Source of the DNA: Flammula alnicola
Taxonomy: Eukaryota; Basidiomycota; Agaricomycetes; Agaricales; Strophariaceae
Assembly: GCA_015499995.1 (NCBI GenBank)
Contig: JADNRV010000024.1
Location: forward strand, 62,001 to 126,000
Direction: 5' to 3'
Length of the DNA stretch: 64,000 nucleotides
Of this stretch, positions 37,312-50,134 are shown piece by piece (position 1 is the first letter of the stretch; each line of letters begins with the position of its first letter). Position numbers and translations under genes: made by a program. Under the pieces are notes generated by a model. The model was not told where the DNA came from, did not search any database, and saw only the letters and a list, made by a program, of their open reading frames with translations.

Positions 37312-38529
37312 CTAATATTGGACCAAGTTCTTCAGCACCGCGAACTCGGCGTTGATGATGCTGCTCGTCGCCGCGCCGATGGAAACGTTGTTCGCGAGCA
37401 CGACGAACTTGACGTCCAGCACTTGGCACTGCCTTACCCGACCGACCGACACTCCCGCGCCGTCCTGGTAATATCTATCCAGACGCGGCTGGGGCCTATC
37501 CGGCTCCTCGTGCACGACGATCGCGTGCCGCGGCGCAGAGGGGCACCCGAGGGCCTGTGCATCGGGCGTGAATGCGGCCAGGGCCTCGCGGACCTGCTGG
37601 GGCGACGGCGGGGGCCGCTGGGCGAAGCGCACAGAGACACACTCGGTGTGGCCGTCGATGACCGGGACGCGGTTGCACGCGGCGGACACGCGCAGGGGCT
37701 GCCGCGAGTGCATGTCGAACGACTTGACGCCCTGGTCGTCCTCCGAGACGCCGCCGAGGATCTTGAGCGTCTCCCACTCTATCTTCTCCTCTTCGCCGCT
37801 TATGTAGGGGATCACGTTGTCGAGGATGTCGAGACTTGAGACGCCGGGGTAGCCTGCGCCGGAGATGGCTGCATGGTCGTCACGAGCACGGCTTCTATAG
37901 GGCCGAAGGCTTTTTCGAGGGCGTACAGAGGGATGACGTATCCGGTCGTAGAGCAATTCGCGTTGGTGACGATGAAACCTTTTTTAAGAGGTGGCGTGCA
38001 GAGGGATTGTTGTTGTGGGATGATGGAGAAATGTGAGGGGTTGACGAGCGGGACGATGAGGGGGACGTGCGGGTCGCGCCGGAAGTTTTTCGAGTTGGAG
38101 AACACAGCCAGATCTGCAGCTCGGAAAGCCTCCTCTGTAGTTTAAATGTCAGAAATTGGTGTCATGGAGAAATAATAGATATTTGAAAACGAAATGAAGA
38201 CATCGCATAAAGTACAGATAATGAAAGTGAAGAAAAAGCTCACCGATTCCCCAGCAACATCCGCATCCAAGCCCGAAAACACGACCTTGCACTCTTCGAA
38301 AGCCTCGGCTTTACATTCGCTAACGACTATATCCCTCGCACTGGCCGGTATCGGTGTGGTTGCTTCCAATTGACGGCATCCTTGTACTTCTGCCTGCACT
38401 ACGAGGCGACGCTCCCAACGCATGGACAACGAACCATGGATGCCCCGAGAGCAGGGTGATAAACCGCTGGCCGACGGTACCTGTCGCGCCGAGGACGCCC
38501 ACCGGGATCGGAGAGGTCGGATGTTGCAT
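37312..38529 (-). CDS. HOM2: Aspartate-semialdehyde dehydrogenase
   Basis: Catalyses the NADPH-dependent reduction of aspartyl phosphate to aspartate semialdehyde in Met/Thr synthesis. The N-terminal Rossmann motif is [14 protein letters not shown] (about 38510). After one intron (about 38130-38245) the protein gives [31 protein letters not shown] with the active-site Cys (about 37960), and [15 protein letters not shown]. It continues with [21 protein letters not shown] and HTECVSV, and ends in NLVQY at 37312. Three frame breaks: CAGCCATC near 37870 (should read [11 protein letters not shown]), AGCAACC near 38359 and GGCAGAAGT near 38386 (should read [16 protein letters not shown]). Each sits at a run one base short. 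The start chosen is the Met just before HPTSPIPVG; an open frame continues upstream to 38757, so a longer N-terminus with an intron is possible. Confidence 0.92.
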
Positions 38530-41503
38530 GCCTGTGCGCGGGGGTTTAGATGTGAAAGAAGATCTGGGAATAGAGTCATCGTTAGCGATCAGAATAGTCG
38601 CAGGGCCCGATTGCACTCGACCAGCCTTGCTGGTCGTCGCGGCCGACATTGGCGACGGCCGTGGACGGGACGGGAGGATGGAGATGGGAGAACTCACGAT
38701 TATCTTTGGCAGACTCGGAAGAAATTTCGGCTGGGGTATAATTACTTCAAGCAACACGTGACGCTCCGCGCTTATCAGATAAACATTAGCGCCTTGGGTT
38801 GTATCTGCTCTGTTGATTGACCTACAAGTATGTTTTTTTTTGGGACAAGGATGTGTAAAGATAGTTGGCGGAAAGAGAGAGCAGAAGCGGCAATTTCTCC
38901 TGATGAGTCACCGAGTCGATTCACTTTTTTCTTGCTTTTTCGGTGGCTCAAGTTTCGGAGGTACACATGCCGAAAATACATCGGACGAAAGTCCGTCCGC
39001 ATCCGTGCCATGGTTGACGGAAGAGCAGAGACACAATGAAAACACACGTCGGCATTCGTGAGTAGTGTAAGCGCTAACTTAGTACAAGAATGGAACACAA
39101 TGTGGTAGAAGACATGTGGATGACTGGAACCGACGATAAATTTTACAGTCAAACTTAGGACGCAAGCCTTACGGTCCACGGAGGCGAAAAGGAACTGCAG
39201 CTAGATTTGGTATACGACAATGGGGAAACTGCAGCTGTTGCAATAATGTTTCAATATTCCGACATTCGTGGAGGAGACGAAGGAAGTTAGAGATATACTT
39301 CGAGTTATAATCTAGAACGATCAGGGGTAGTTAGTACATCCTAAACCTAGACATCTATTGATAGTCAAGCACGATATCCAGCACGAAAGACACGAATTCA
39401 TTCTATGATAGCGGTCAAAGATCGGAATACACATTGGTTGGGGAAGCATTGACATGCGACCTTCACCCCAACACCTGGCAATTCCGAGATGGCGTGCATG
39501 AATATTTGAAGCGCGAGTCTTGGCCTTGCCCAGGGATATACAGCTGTAGGAATAACGCGTCCATGGAGTATTTGCCGAGATCGCCGGCCAAAGAAGTGAA
39601 GATCTTGAAGGATTAACTTCATTAAGCGGCTGTCGCCTGACATTCGCATGTCCACGTTGAGTCGCTGCTCTAGGGCGTCCCTGGATGGAGGCCGACGCCG
39701 CATTAAATCTGGCACACGACGTTGTTAGTGGCTTGACAGACGGAGAAAATTTTGACGATTGGTGAGAAATGACAAGTCGAATTCCGGGCTTCAGCGACGT
39801 CTCGGACCCAAGGTCTGGACGAGTTCACGTCCGCGAATAGCCAGTCCATTCAATTGTTGAGGCAAAAAGAAACTTTTTGTTGGTTCGCGGTCGGAGCGGA
39901 GCCGCCACATTGTATTGGGAATAAAGATAGGCCTAGGCGTATTAACAAAGGGGGCTGTCATGCCTGGGTGCGACTGTGGAGATACAAAGGAATTTTTTCG
40001 GAAAGAACCGTCCAGAGAGGAGAAGTGACGAGGCGCGCACTTTTCGAATTGGGTTTTTAGAAATTAGTGGTCGTTCGCGTCGCTCGAAAAATATGGAATC
40101 ACGTCGGTGATTACTTGCTTCTTGCTCATGATAAGATCCATCGTCCAGGCTCATCCAGGATAGATCGTTTTCGCGTTCACGTGACGGGAACGCGGTTGAG
40201 GTCTTGACTCTGAGGATTCCATAGAAAGAGCTCGCCTAGATGCCACGCCTCGTTCTGAAAATTTATAGTTCCATTTGTGAATTGAGTTCTTCACGAAGAG
40301 AGAAAAAAGATAGGCATCTTACAATTTTACCGGGACTGACACGCCGACAGCCACACGAGTATTAATTGTCGAACGCTCGGATTGCACCGAGGAGTACATG
40401 CGCCACCCAGATGGAACCGCTCGACGGCTCCCGGCATCAAACACGCGTACGAAAACCAGCATATTTTTGTGCTTGAGAAGATCTGGGCGCTGTGGGGAGC
40501 GCTCTAGAGGACGTAGTCCGATGACCAGGCGAATTACCAGGATGTCGTGAACCCTGGGGCGGCGTGTCCACTGGATATTAATAAATGTCGTCGCACATGG
40601 CCTAAGTGGATTAACCTTCTCTGCCAGCCTGCCTGCCACACATCATGATCGAACCGCGGGTTCTGCTGTTCCTGTCCGTTCATTTGTTGATGCTGTACTG
40701 CTAAGCAGGATTAAGTCAGGACGACAGGTGCTAATCCGAACGAGCAAGCAACCTTTGGGTTATCTCCATCGAAGCGATCTGAAAGGGCATGAATGGCAGC
40801 AGGTCAGCCTTGCGAGGTTATGGCAACTGTTGAAAAAAGATCAAACTTTGTAAAATCATGCTGATAGGCCCGTGAACATCTCCGGACGACTCCACGGGAG
40901 TTCATGAGTTAGGGAAGCCTGGAGATGAATCCACTTGCTCAATCTGCTCGGGGATGAGTCATATTGAATGATGTGGTTGCACACTTCACAAAAAAATGGG
41001 GTACGTACAGAATTGTAGTGCTGGGAAGTGTAGGTGAATGAGCGCTTGGGATTTTTCACGGAATGACCCGCAGCCATATAAAAAGTAGCTCCTGGGGTTC
41101 AATACAGCCCAGAGTGACGTATAGCTTTGGTAGGATTGGCCAAACGGCGTCCGCGGTACTTGGAGTCTTGACGGAGATAAACCAATTGGAAACCTGGTGC
41201 CAGAGTCTCACAGAAGAGCTTCTCTTTTGTAGAGATATCAGAATCTCGGTTGATTCTGACGAAAGATGGTAGTTGCCCGTGGAGAAGGACGCAAGTTGAT
41301 GAAAACCAGTGAAGTTGTTCAGTGACCAATGTTGATTTGGATGTGACAAAAAACAATTTATTAATTAATCATTAGTTAGCTTAACCTTTTAGCTAAGTCG
41401 CTGCTAAGGCTATTATCACGTGTTATTATTTGCTCCAAACCCCGCTGCACAACAACGCAAACGCATACGTCCTCCGCTTGCTTCACCACCGTCTCAAACG
41501 AGC
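38530..41503. other. Gene-free 3-kb stretch between HOM2 and EMC6
   Basis: No open frame here resembles a known protein, and codon usage and frame length look random. It includes the HOM2 and EMC6 promoter regions at its edges. A minus-strand frame at 40319-40639 (106 codons) is the longest uninterrupted one but unrecognised. No repeats or tRNA-like folds were noticed. Confidence 0.45.
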
Positions 41504-42043
41504 ATGGCAACTCCCTCGGAAGCCATTGCGGCACAACTAATCTACGGCCCTAATGTCATCGCCAACTCCTCTATAAGCACCACAAAATTCCTGTCAGCAT
41601 GCTTCGCAGGGGCCGCTGCCGGCATCCTAGGCCTAGAGAACTGGTCCGGCTTCGTGTTGTTTCTGGTATCGACGCTCTTGACGGCGGGGATAATCCATGC
41701 AGTCAACTGTAAAGGAAAACCAGGGCGGTACTTCCAAGGAGGAGTGATGGAGCTGGTTAATCCAGGGCAGGATAATGCATTTACGTTTGTGCTCGCATGG
41801 ACCTTGTTTTATGGTATGTCTATCCCTTTTCTGGTCGTAATTTCGGATTATACTGAACCTGATGGTGGTCGTGGTGCAGGCATTGTACATGGTGAGCAAT
41901 GATTTCTCCCATTTTCGTTCGCAAAAAGCCCCTCGTTCTCTTGGCGGCTCCGCGGGTATATTTCCAGCCTCGCGTTGCTGGCACTGAAATAAAGTATACT
42001 TACTGATCATTCCTGTTGCTCTTTTGGTACAGTATACGATTGA
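41504..42043 (+). CDS. EMC6: ER membrane protein complex subunit 6
   Basis: EMC6 is part of the insertase for tail-anchored and multipass proteins in the ER membrane. The start ATG 41504 gives MATPSEAIAAQLIYGPN. Then SSISTTKFLSACFAGAAAGILG and a second hydrophobic segment form transmembrane helices, followed by RYFQGGVMELVNPG and FTFVLAWTLFYG. Exon 1 ends at 41813. Exon 2 is only 12 nt (41880-41891, IVH with split codons at both ends). Exon 3 is 11 nt (42033-42043, ending VYD and TGA). The last residues IVHVYD match the family end, so the tiny exons are real. An in-frame ATG at 41420 upstream is less likely. Confidence 0.9.
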
Positions 42044-43963
42044 GCCTTTCAGGCTGGCTATCGGCGATCGCTGCGGAATTCTCGGGCGACGCTCTGGACT
42101 CTAGTGTTGTTTTGGCTTTGACTTTGGCGATGCCTGTTTATTTCTTCCTTATCTTGCTGAGGGATGCTATATACCCTCTGTCATGTGAGTCCAAGCCCTT
42201 CCTTCTATAAATCCCATCGTTTGCGGTGTTATGCTTTACAAGGAAGCCGGCCTTATTCATTTGTTGCATTTAGATGATTGCGCTTTCCTGTCGCCTTCAT
42301 AGTAATATATTTCCGAGTCTACAAGACCGGTGCCACTGCGCTTTATGACGTCTAGAAAGAGAGGACGAGCATCATGGCATTGCATTATGAATCTCTCGCC
42401 CTTCAGTCCTCGAAGACCCTACCATTCTTGAGGCATGACATCGCCATTTTTTAAACACATGCTCCGATGGAGTGGATCGAGTTAACCACACGAGGAGCAA
42501 GTAACGGGCGGTATTATTTTTTATGGATGATATCAATCTCTCTCTCAGAATTCCCTGTTCGAGTTATTTTCCGTTCTCGGAGAACACGGTTGCTCTTCTT
42601 TTAACCACTCCCCGACTCTTCTCGATCATGAGTGAGGGCCTGATGACTTTTGTTATCGGTTAGCGATTCCGGTTAAAACATACTCACCCGTCATGAAGAT
42701 TTTCCCTCGCCACGCTCTCCCGTACGCCTGTGCCGGTTGCCATCTTCGCCATCCTATGTATCCACCACTTGCTTCATACATACCCGCAAGAAATGTCTGG
42801 CTTATACATATGCAGGCCAGTCGCTATGTATGCAGATCAGTGGGTTAACATTGCAGCCACGCGCCCGGCTCCCTATTGTTGAATGAAGGCATGATCTCAT
42901 TTCCTATCGATAATGGAATTTGATCAGCTCTGCGCCATCTCCATCTCTCATCGATGCTTGAATCGTGAAATTCTTTCACCTCGTAGGCAAGGCCTACATA
43001 ATATCATTGACTGACCGGATCAAAGGGGTTCTGAGAAAAAAAGTTGGAGTAAACCTGGAGTACATAAACCTCAGAAGACCAGAAGAAAAAAACAGGCCCG
43101 GCGAAGAAAGCATCCGAGATTCAAAACACCCAATCCTCTTAGCTTCTCCGTACCTGTCCTGTTCTCATGGGCTATGTACTGTACTCTCAGTGCACCCCCA
43201 TCCACCCACGATCATGTCCGAATCTTGGACCATCCAGAAAGATGGCTTTGCCCATAAATGTTCGACATCCGTGTAAGATGCAGTTACATTCATAGTAGTT
43301 CTGGGATCGAGGCCGTGGCGGGACGACTAGAATAAATGGGATTTATAATAAGGAAAATGAGCTGTATCTCGAGGGTAGATCTAAGGTTTCGTGAATAGCC
43401 CCAAAAATCTACACGGCTCTCATGGAAGAATTACACATCCTGTCAAAAAGAGAAGGTGATTGCTGGAACCTTTTTTTGTCTCTCGTTCGGGAATCGGAGT
43501 ATCATGGAGAGACCCAGGAAGTCGGTGGGGGAAAGAAGGTTTAATCTCTGGTTACTAGTGAATAAATGGGCTCTGTCATGCCCTCGGGGGCTGCGCAGAA
43601 GGTCAGGCCAGGCTCGTCTGTGGTGTACAAGCCACGACGGAAATTGGAATTGTGTTTTGGAGGCAATAATTGAGAGATTGCGATCCAAGATTACCGGAAG
43701 GAGGGCCACGTGTGGGCCTAACCACGCGACAACCTGTCCGTTGGGTTTCCACACGTGGCAGAGCGGTGGCTGTGCCCATTCCCCGTTCCGGTTATTCCTG
43801 GCGTCAGTGCGGAATGCAGAAAAAGGAGAATGCAAGCAGAGGAGCCTGGCAAAGCGGAATCGCGGTCCATTTAATTCCAGGCGTCTCTTTCTTCCTTCTT
43901 GTTCTTTATTTCCCCCTTCATCCTCACCTCCCAATCTATCGAGCTTGAGCGCGCACTCATACC
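42044..43963. other. Intergenic between EMC6 and the DUF6593 gene
   Basis: No gene recognised. The first 200 bases are probably the EMC6 3' untranslated region; a 64-codon hydrophobic frame at 42016-42210 overlaps it and is not credible. CACGTG boxes occur at 43708-43713 and 43751-43756, upstream of the next gene. Confidence 0.45.
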
Positions 43964-44860
43964 AATGTCTTCCAAGGTCCTTATACCCTCATCCAATGGG
44001 GCGATGATCCCCTCCGGCACCACTATGTCGATAACGAAGGCCGCCCAGCGTTTACGATGTCAGTCCTTATCGATGTTGCTGAATTTATCACTCACGTCTC
44101 TCCGCGTCATCCGTTTAGAAAAGAGGTACGCCGCCCAGACACCGTCTCGATGATTACGGCTGCCTTACCAGCGATCTCGACACGCGTTTGGCGCCTGTCT
44201 GTTCCTTATTTTTAGGTCGACAGAAACCCAAATCCTGTCATCCGCGTAACCCGCGAAGCCGCCTGGTCGCAGCAGCACCCAAGCATCATGGGGCCGGATA
44301 ATTCTTATCTATATCTCGGACCCGAGAGCACGCCTGGATACGTCGTGTATGGAGGCAATACCACACATATATCCATGACGTTTTTCTTGCGACCTGGAAA
44401 ACGGGAGGGAAGCTTGTAAGTAAATTCGTTCATATCTCAATGCTTTTCACGTGTCTATATATTCTGTTTGCCTTCCTTATTTGATTTATTGACGACGGAC
44501 GCCTATTGTCTTTTCTTTCCTCTTATCGCCTAGATCCAGGTATTTTAGGTGTCAAAATGGCAAGGATTACAAATGGAGGTTGGTTCGCATCGCATGGAGG
44601 TTCGTGACATCTCTGATGCTTTTTCTATATCCTTTGCTCGGGTCCTGATGACTGAATTATTTCTCCTTCACGTCCCTTATTTGTTATTTTTATAATCTGC
44701 AGTGCGTGGATGGTCGAACAACTATCGCAACTTGGGAAATCAGCCCCCAGACCAGGAGCACTACGCCAGGCTGATCATCAAGCAGAGCGCCATGTCGCTC
44801 ATCACCGAAATCGTGACGAGCCTGATTCTCAATCGCATGGCTATCGCCCTAGGCTGGTAG
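43964..44860 (+). CDS. DUF6593 family protein
   Basis: The start ATG 43964 (MSSKV) shifts after about 15 nt into the frame that reads YTLIQWGDDPLRHHYVDNEG and PAFTMSVLIDVAEF; one more T in CCTTATACC (about 43979) joins them. An intron (44125-44215) leads to VDRNPNPVIRVTREAAWSQQHPSIMGP and YLYLGPESTPGYVVYGG. The next exon gives RYFRCQNGKDYKWR, and the last CVDGRTTIATWEIS, with a further frame change before RLIIKQSAMSLITEIV and a stop at 44858-44860. DUF6593 proteins are small, abundant in agaricomycetes and of unknown function. No signal peptide seen. It converges on the TPR gene. Confidence 0.75.
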
Positions 44861-45259
44861 GTCGACAATGAGCCATGCATGATACACGTTCCAACCCCAC
44901 ACTCTGCTTGACATCGACACGTTACCAACTTGACACAAAATCCTGTATCCATATACTTCTCGCCACAGATCAATTTCTTTTTTTTTGTTTGTTCGCCCTA
45001 TAGTATAAACCAGTATAGCAGTGCGAAGCATAATTTCGAATTCTGTCACAATCGACTCCACACTTGTTATTAATAATTGGCCAACCTGAATAATATTTCA
45101 GGCGCGAGTTGATGTCATGATTCCCCGCCTTACCTATCAAACTTAATCATCGCTAGATTGCTCCTCCTTTAACGACCTCTATTTAAAGCCGCGGCCATAG
45201 GCTATGAATGCTTTGAAACAAAACAAGAATCCGTACTGCGCTGTACCGGTCCTTGTTCG
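44861..45259. other. Convergent intergenic region
   Basis: Lies between the stops of the DUF6593 gene and the TTC27-like gene; it probably contains both 3' untranslated regions. A T-rich run at about 44978-44988 is the only visible feature. Confidence 0.5.
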
Positions 45260-48102
45260 TCAAAACCCGCCCCGCCGCCCCGCCCGCCGTTCAATATTCA
45301 GTCTTCCGCGTAGATCGTCCTGCAGCTCCGTCAACCGCGTCCACTCGGGCTCGTCTTCAAAGTCACGCGTGCGACCGACGAATGTCCGCACGATACTGCG
45401 ACCTTGCAATCTCCACTTGTATCCTTCCACGCGCGGCCCGAAGTTCCTCAAAATATCCACGATCTCTTCCACCTCTGTCACGGCCTCTCGCCACTTGGCC
45501 GTGTCCGTCTCGCCTTTTTCGATCGTCCCAGCAACACTACAGCGGTACGCGTCCAAATAGGCTTTGATAGCTTCTTCCCACTTGCTCTGCCATGAGAGCA
45601 ATCGAGCATAGGCACGGAAGATGCGCGGTGAGGACATGCGTGGAAGAAGGATACGTTCCAAGAGACCCAGGACGTTCCTGTACAATCCGTGCCCTTCGTT
45701 CGGGTTCCGCGCCGCAACGGTTTCACCAGCCGCAGCTTCCTCAGGGTCAGCATGGGCACGCGTGACGGCGTCGACGAGACGGTCGAGCACATCTTCATCA
45801 ACTGCAGACGCTCCCAGTTTTCCGCCGGTCTGCTCGACGATACGGCCGAGAGCTCGGCACGCTTCTTGTAGTTCTCCGACGTCCATGGCGACTATCATAT
45901 AGTTGTACCACATCCGCCAATTTTCATAGCTGTAGCGCAGCCTCGTTTAAGCGCGCGGAAGGCAAGCATCTTGTTCTCAAAAGGGACAGCAGTCGACGAG
46001 CCGCCTATGTGCCCTCCAGCCTGCTCTGCCGTGTGGTTGTCGATCTACAGGTTCAAGACAGGTGAGAAAGACGGACTCGATCATATTTCGGGCAAAACAT
46101 TTACTCACCTGAGATGACGGAGAAGTCTCTTCATCTTCTTTGCTCACTTTAGGTACCTTGTTCTCGACTCCTATACGTAGATACATACTCGCAAGATTGT
46201 TCCAGCTCTCACCATCCTCTTCGTCAATAGCAACACAGCGGCTGAAGGCATTTTTGGCGTCTTCCCAGTCTTCCACACGCATGCATGCGCATCCCAGAAT
46301 GAACCAGGATCTGGTCAGCAGTGGGTTGATCTTAACCGCGCGTTTCAAGCAGACAATGGCGTCGTTATACTTCGCACGAGCGAAATAATATCCTCCTAGG
46401 GAGCGCATAGCGCGCCCAGAGGTCTCGTTTGATAGCTTCCAGGCGCGCTCGTAGTGTTCGACTGCGTTCGCAGGATCGAGGTCTCCCAACAGGCACCAAA
46501 GTTTCGCTTCGCGGGTGGCGTCTTGTAATATCTTGCGTGGGACCGACGTTGATTTGCTACGAGAGATTACCGCCTCTGCCTCTTCTTTCCTTCCCTCCAA
46601 CAAATCTCGCACGATCGCTATACCTTTCTCCGATTTCTCCAAGGCACCATAACATTTAACGACGTCTTCCCACATCTCCAATCGCTCGAAAATCTCGAGA
46701 GCTGATTTAATAACTCCGATGCTGAGGAACCTCTGGGCTAATTCCTTCTCCATTTCCCATCGACTAGGAAGCGGGATGGAGTGGAAATAAAGAAGTCGTT
46801 CCGAAGTCGAAGAATCTGCGGTCGGCATTTGGTCTATCAGTGCCTGTAGTTGAAGCGTCGAGCGTTCCACAGTGCGGGTGCGCGAGGATTCCAGGCGCGA
46901 CCGTAGCAACAGGGCCATTGTATGTACTGACCAATTTCTGGGGTGTGAGATAACACGGGATACGTAAGGCGACATTTGTTCAGTGGTAAGACCGTGTGAA
47001 GGTTGTGTGTTTCGGACATTTAGACACAGTGATAGAAGAATACACTGGTCGACAGGGTGAAGCGGTGGTTGGGCTGAAGGGTCGATGTGACTAAGTCGGG
47101 AACCCGACCCTGCAGGATTAGATGAAGTGAATTCTGTTTGTTCCAGCAACGTGTCGTCGTTGAGAGGTAATGTCTCCGGAACATTCCTGGTGTCGATTAC
47201 AGGGTTGGTGTTTTCGACGGTGGCGGAAGCGTCCTCTTTTTTGGACGAGGTCACGCTATCTGGATCGTCTAAATGACTCTCAGCCAGAAGAACGAGTTGA
47301 CTGAGTTCGGTTTCTTGAAACTTGGTTCTTTTACCGAGCGCCCCTGTCAATTCGTATTCCAATCCTGTGGACCTGGACGCTTTAATGAAATCTTCTCCTG
47401 CAATTTTGTCCTGAGAAAGGGTGTGTTCGAGCAGTCCGAGTTCCAAATACAGTCGTCCTGCAAGATCAGGTTCGCGTGCGATGGTGGAAGTTAAAGGTTC
47501 AAGGAGGGCCCGAAAATCGTCTGGGATTGTTACAGGTTCATCAAGTAATTGCTGATGTACAACCGTTAAACGAAGCCGCCACCATGATATTGATTGAAGG
47601 TGGTCATACGGCAGAGCCATGAGAAGTTGGGATAGTTTGAGGAACGCAGGTACTTTCGCAAGGTGGTACGCAGGTTCTCCACCGTACGCCAACTCCGAAA
47701 CGGCCTTTGCGTGCAAAGAGTCTGTCGTCCACAACACTGGGGCATCGGAATCATCCGTCAAGAGTTCCAACGGTTCGATATCGAGATCAGGACCTGTCCA
47801 ATTAGCTTGTACGAAGGCATGCAAGCAAGCAATCGCCAATGCTAAGCGCCCCAATTCTTCCTCGACTGGATCTCCTCCCTCCTTTATTGAGAAATCAAAT
47901 ATCTCTTGAAATGGATGATCCAAGTCGCCTGATACTGGTCGAAATAATTTGTGCGCCGTTTGAGATTTGAGCGCGTCCTTGTAACGACATTCGATGACGA
48001 GCTTGGCCAATTCAATCGCAGAGTTCGTGGGTTCGGATATTTGGGAGTTCCACTGGCCCCTTAGAAGGGACTTTCGACCAACGAGATACGTTCAGAAGTC
48101 AT
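45260..48102 (-). CDS. EMW1: TPR protein, TTC27/EMW1 family
   Basis: A large TPR protein of the yeast Emw1 / human TTC27 family (needed for wall integrity in yeast). The start at 48102 reads MTSERISLVES, then after one missing base (CCC run, about 48060) LLRGQWNSQISEP continues into AKLVIECRYKDALKS. The middle has a disordered stretch (SSKKEDASATVENTNP). Typical TPRs follow: AKLWCLLGDLDPANAVEHYERAW, GGYYFARAKYNDAIVCLKRAV, SWFILGCACMRVEDWEDA and WNNLASMYLRIG. An intron at about 46030-46115 precedes the last exon. There a missing G near 45945 (CGAGGCTGCG) separates FRALKRG from LRYSYENWRMWYNYMIVAMDVGEL, the most conserved block of the family. The stop is at 45260. Confidence 0.88.
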
Positions 48103-50134
48103 GGATGGAAAGCGATGAATACTTACATCGGTGTGTGTAATCAAAAGATTTTCGAGATTCTACCAGGCACGTGTTCGTTAATCTTATCAATCATTTCCCC
48201 AAACAGGAATTTTGAATTGACTCTCGCGCTCATACCTTCCAAATCATCCACCAATTCAATCTACGGCACTTTATGTCCCAGAAATGACCATAAATGCCGA
48301 CGATGAATTGAGTACTATTGACGGGTCATGTCAGTTGAGATTTGAATGCAACCCCCATCAATCGGTCAGCCAATGTTCTTGCTGTCTTCGGAAAAAGAAA
48401 TCCAAAAGAAATCAATATGTGGTGACTCGTGGAGAGCAGAGTTAGTTCTTCAAGGCGTGTATCTGGTAAAGGGGCGACAGAACGCGAGATTCCGGGGCCA
48501 CATGAAACCAGATTTTGGAAAGTTTCGCAGCGAGGTTGTGTCCCCTGGTGCTGCCAGCAGCAGTGAGGAGTACGTAGTTCTCGATTTCCCTTGTATTTCC
48601 CACAAATCACTGTAATTTCATGATTGCCTTCTTGGGACCCTAGTCCTAGTATTTACCGAGAGATACACTGAGATACACCAAATGTTCAGGCCGAAGCTCT
48701 TTAATTTATTTTGTCAAGCACAGATGTAAGCTTTACGTCCGTAACTAATCATCCAAAAAAAAAGAGGCCGCCTATTCGACTATCACAATGTCGCCGGACC
48801 GGACGTCTGTGTTGTTTCGCGTCGACCCCCAGCTGTCTACTTATATTTATAATACCCTGACCATCAAACTTAGTGTATCCAGGGCCCAGGCACAGTGCCT
48901 TGCGTCATTATCATTGTACCTGTGGACTGGCGACTTTGACGGCGGCGTCTGGGTTGATTAGAGGAAGAGACTTATAAAAATTATTTGGGCTGGATGACCA
49001 GTTCTACCTGCCTTCGCGAGAACTGCCAGTCATTCCGGGAGGAAACCGTGTACATTGTACAATGAGTATTTTAGTTAGTGTCCCAAAAAGCCGCTTACAG
49101 GGGCTTGTGCGGTCCACCGAGAGACCAATGGTGATTGTTATAACTTATTCGCAAGACCATCAGGACCCAACCATTATCATTTCTCGGATCAACTCCAGAG
49201 TTTCCATTCAAGGACCTTCAGGACCTATCAAATTTCTTTAAATGCTCGTGTCTGCTCGTGTGTACAGATTCAAAGAGATCCTGCGATGGGCCGCGGCCGA
49301 TATGAAGCCCACAGTCAGCTGCCCGTAATTCCATGGCATCGCGCTGGTCGATAGTATCTTTATAGAAGGCAATGATTTGGAACAAATTGGCTCTCAGCGT
49401 GAGCCCTCACCCCTATGATGCTGCTTTGTCAAGGTGAATTATTGTATGGCTCGTGTACGCTAATACGTATACTAGCATTTTCTGACTACAGGCAGGGTAC
49501 TAGTAATCGTAATTAACGATTGACATTCATAGTGATAGAAAATCTGAGAAGATCTGCGGCCGTGTAACCTGCAAGTACATCCTTAATTTATATGTTAATG
49601 TCGGTAAGCATGCTGCAAGTCGGTGAGAAATTATTTTTGAATCCTAGGATCTCCTCGAGCCTCCATGATGGTCTGTGAGTCAAGACTGTGCCAACCAGGG
49701 CGCCGTACCTACCTCGTGCCCATGACCAGATGACCACTGTCCAGGCCCTTTTGTTACCTGAAATATGGCAGATCTAGATAGACACCGTGTAGTCAGGACA
49801 CCATTTTTGTCTTCGACCGTTTTTGCTTGGGTGTCTGTCACTGTGCCAGTGATCACGATGACTCTGCCGTATATGTGCATGCTGTAGCACTGGAGCTCGG
49901 ATTGTTTTAATGCTCATTTGATGACCCGCAAAAAAATATGTGAGACGTCGCCTCCGTAGGCTAAACTAGAGTAATTTTTTACATGCATTTTGTCTCCAGA
50001 TGCTTTTCTACTTTTCGCGAGATCAGTACTTTCTTGGAAGGTTCTTCCTGGTGATTGAGTCACGTGTGGAATCCCGATGAGGAAGAGACACCGACGTTGC
50101 AGCCAATCATTGCTCGACTCTCCTTCGTAATTTC
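48103..50134. other. Intergenic 2-kb stretch, no gene recognised
   Basis: Short open frames on both strands have no recognisable motifs. The DNA is AT-rich in its middle (about 48650-49650). A CACGTG box occurs at 50061-50066, about 70 bp before the next start. Confidence 0.45.

Noticed and set aside
37318..37839. 173-codon plus-strand frame
   Set aside because: Antisense of HOM2; high GC at codon position 3 of HOM2 keeps the opposite strand open.
42016..42210. 64-codon hydrophobic frame after EMC6
   Set aside because: It overlaps the EMC6 last exon and its 3' region, and has no family resemblance.
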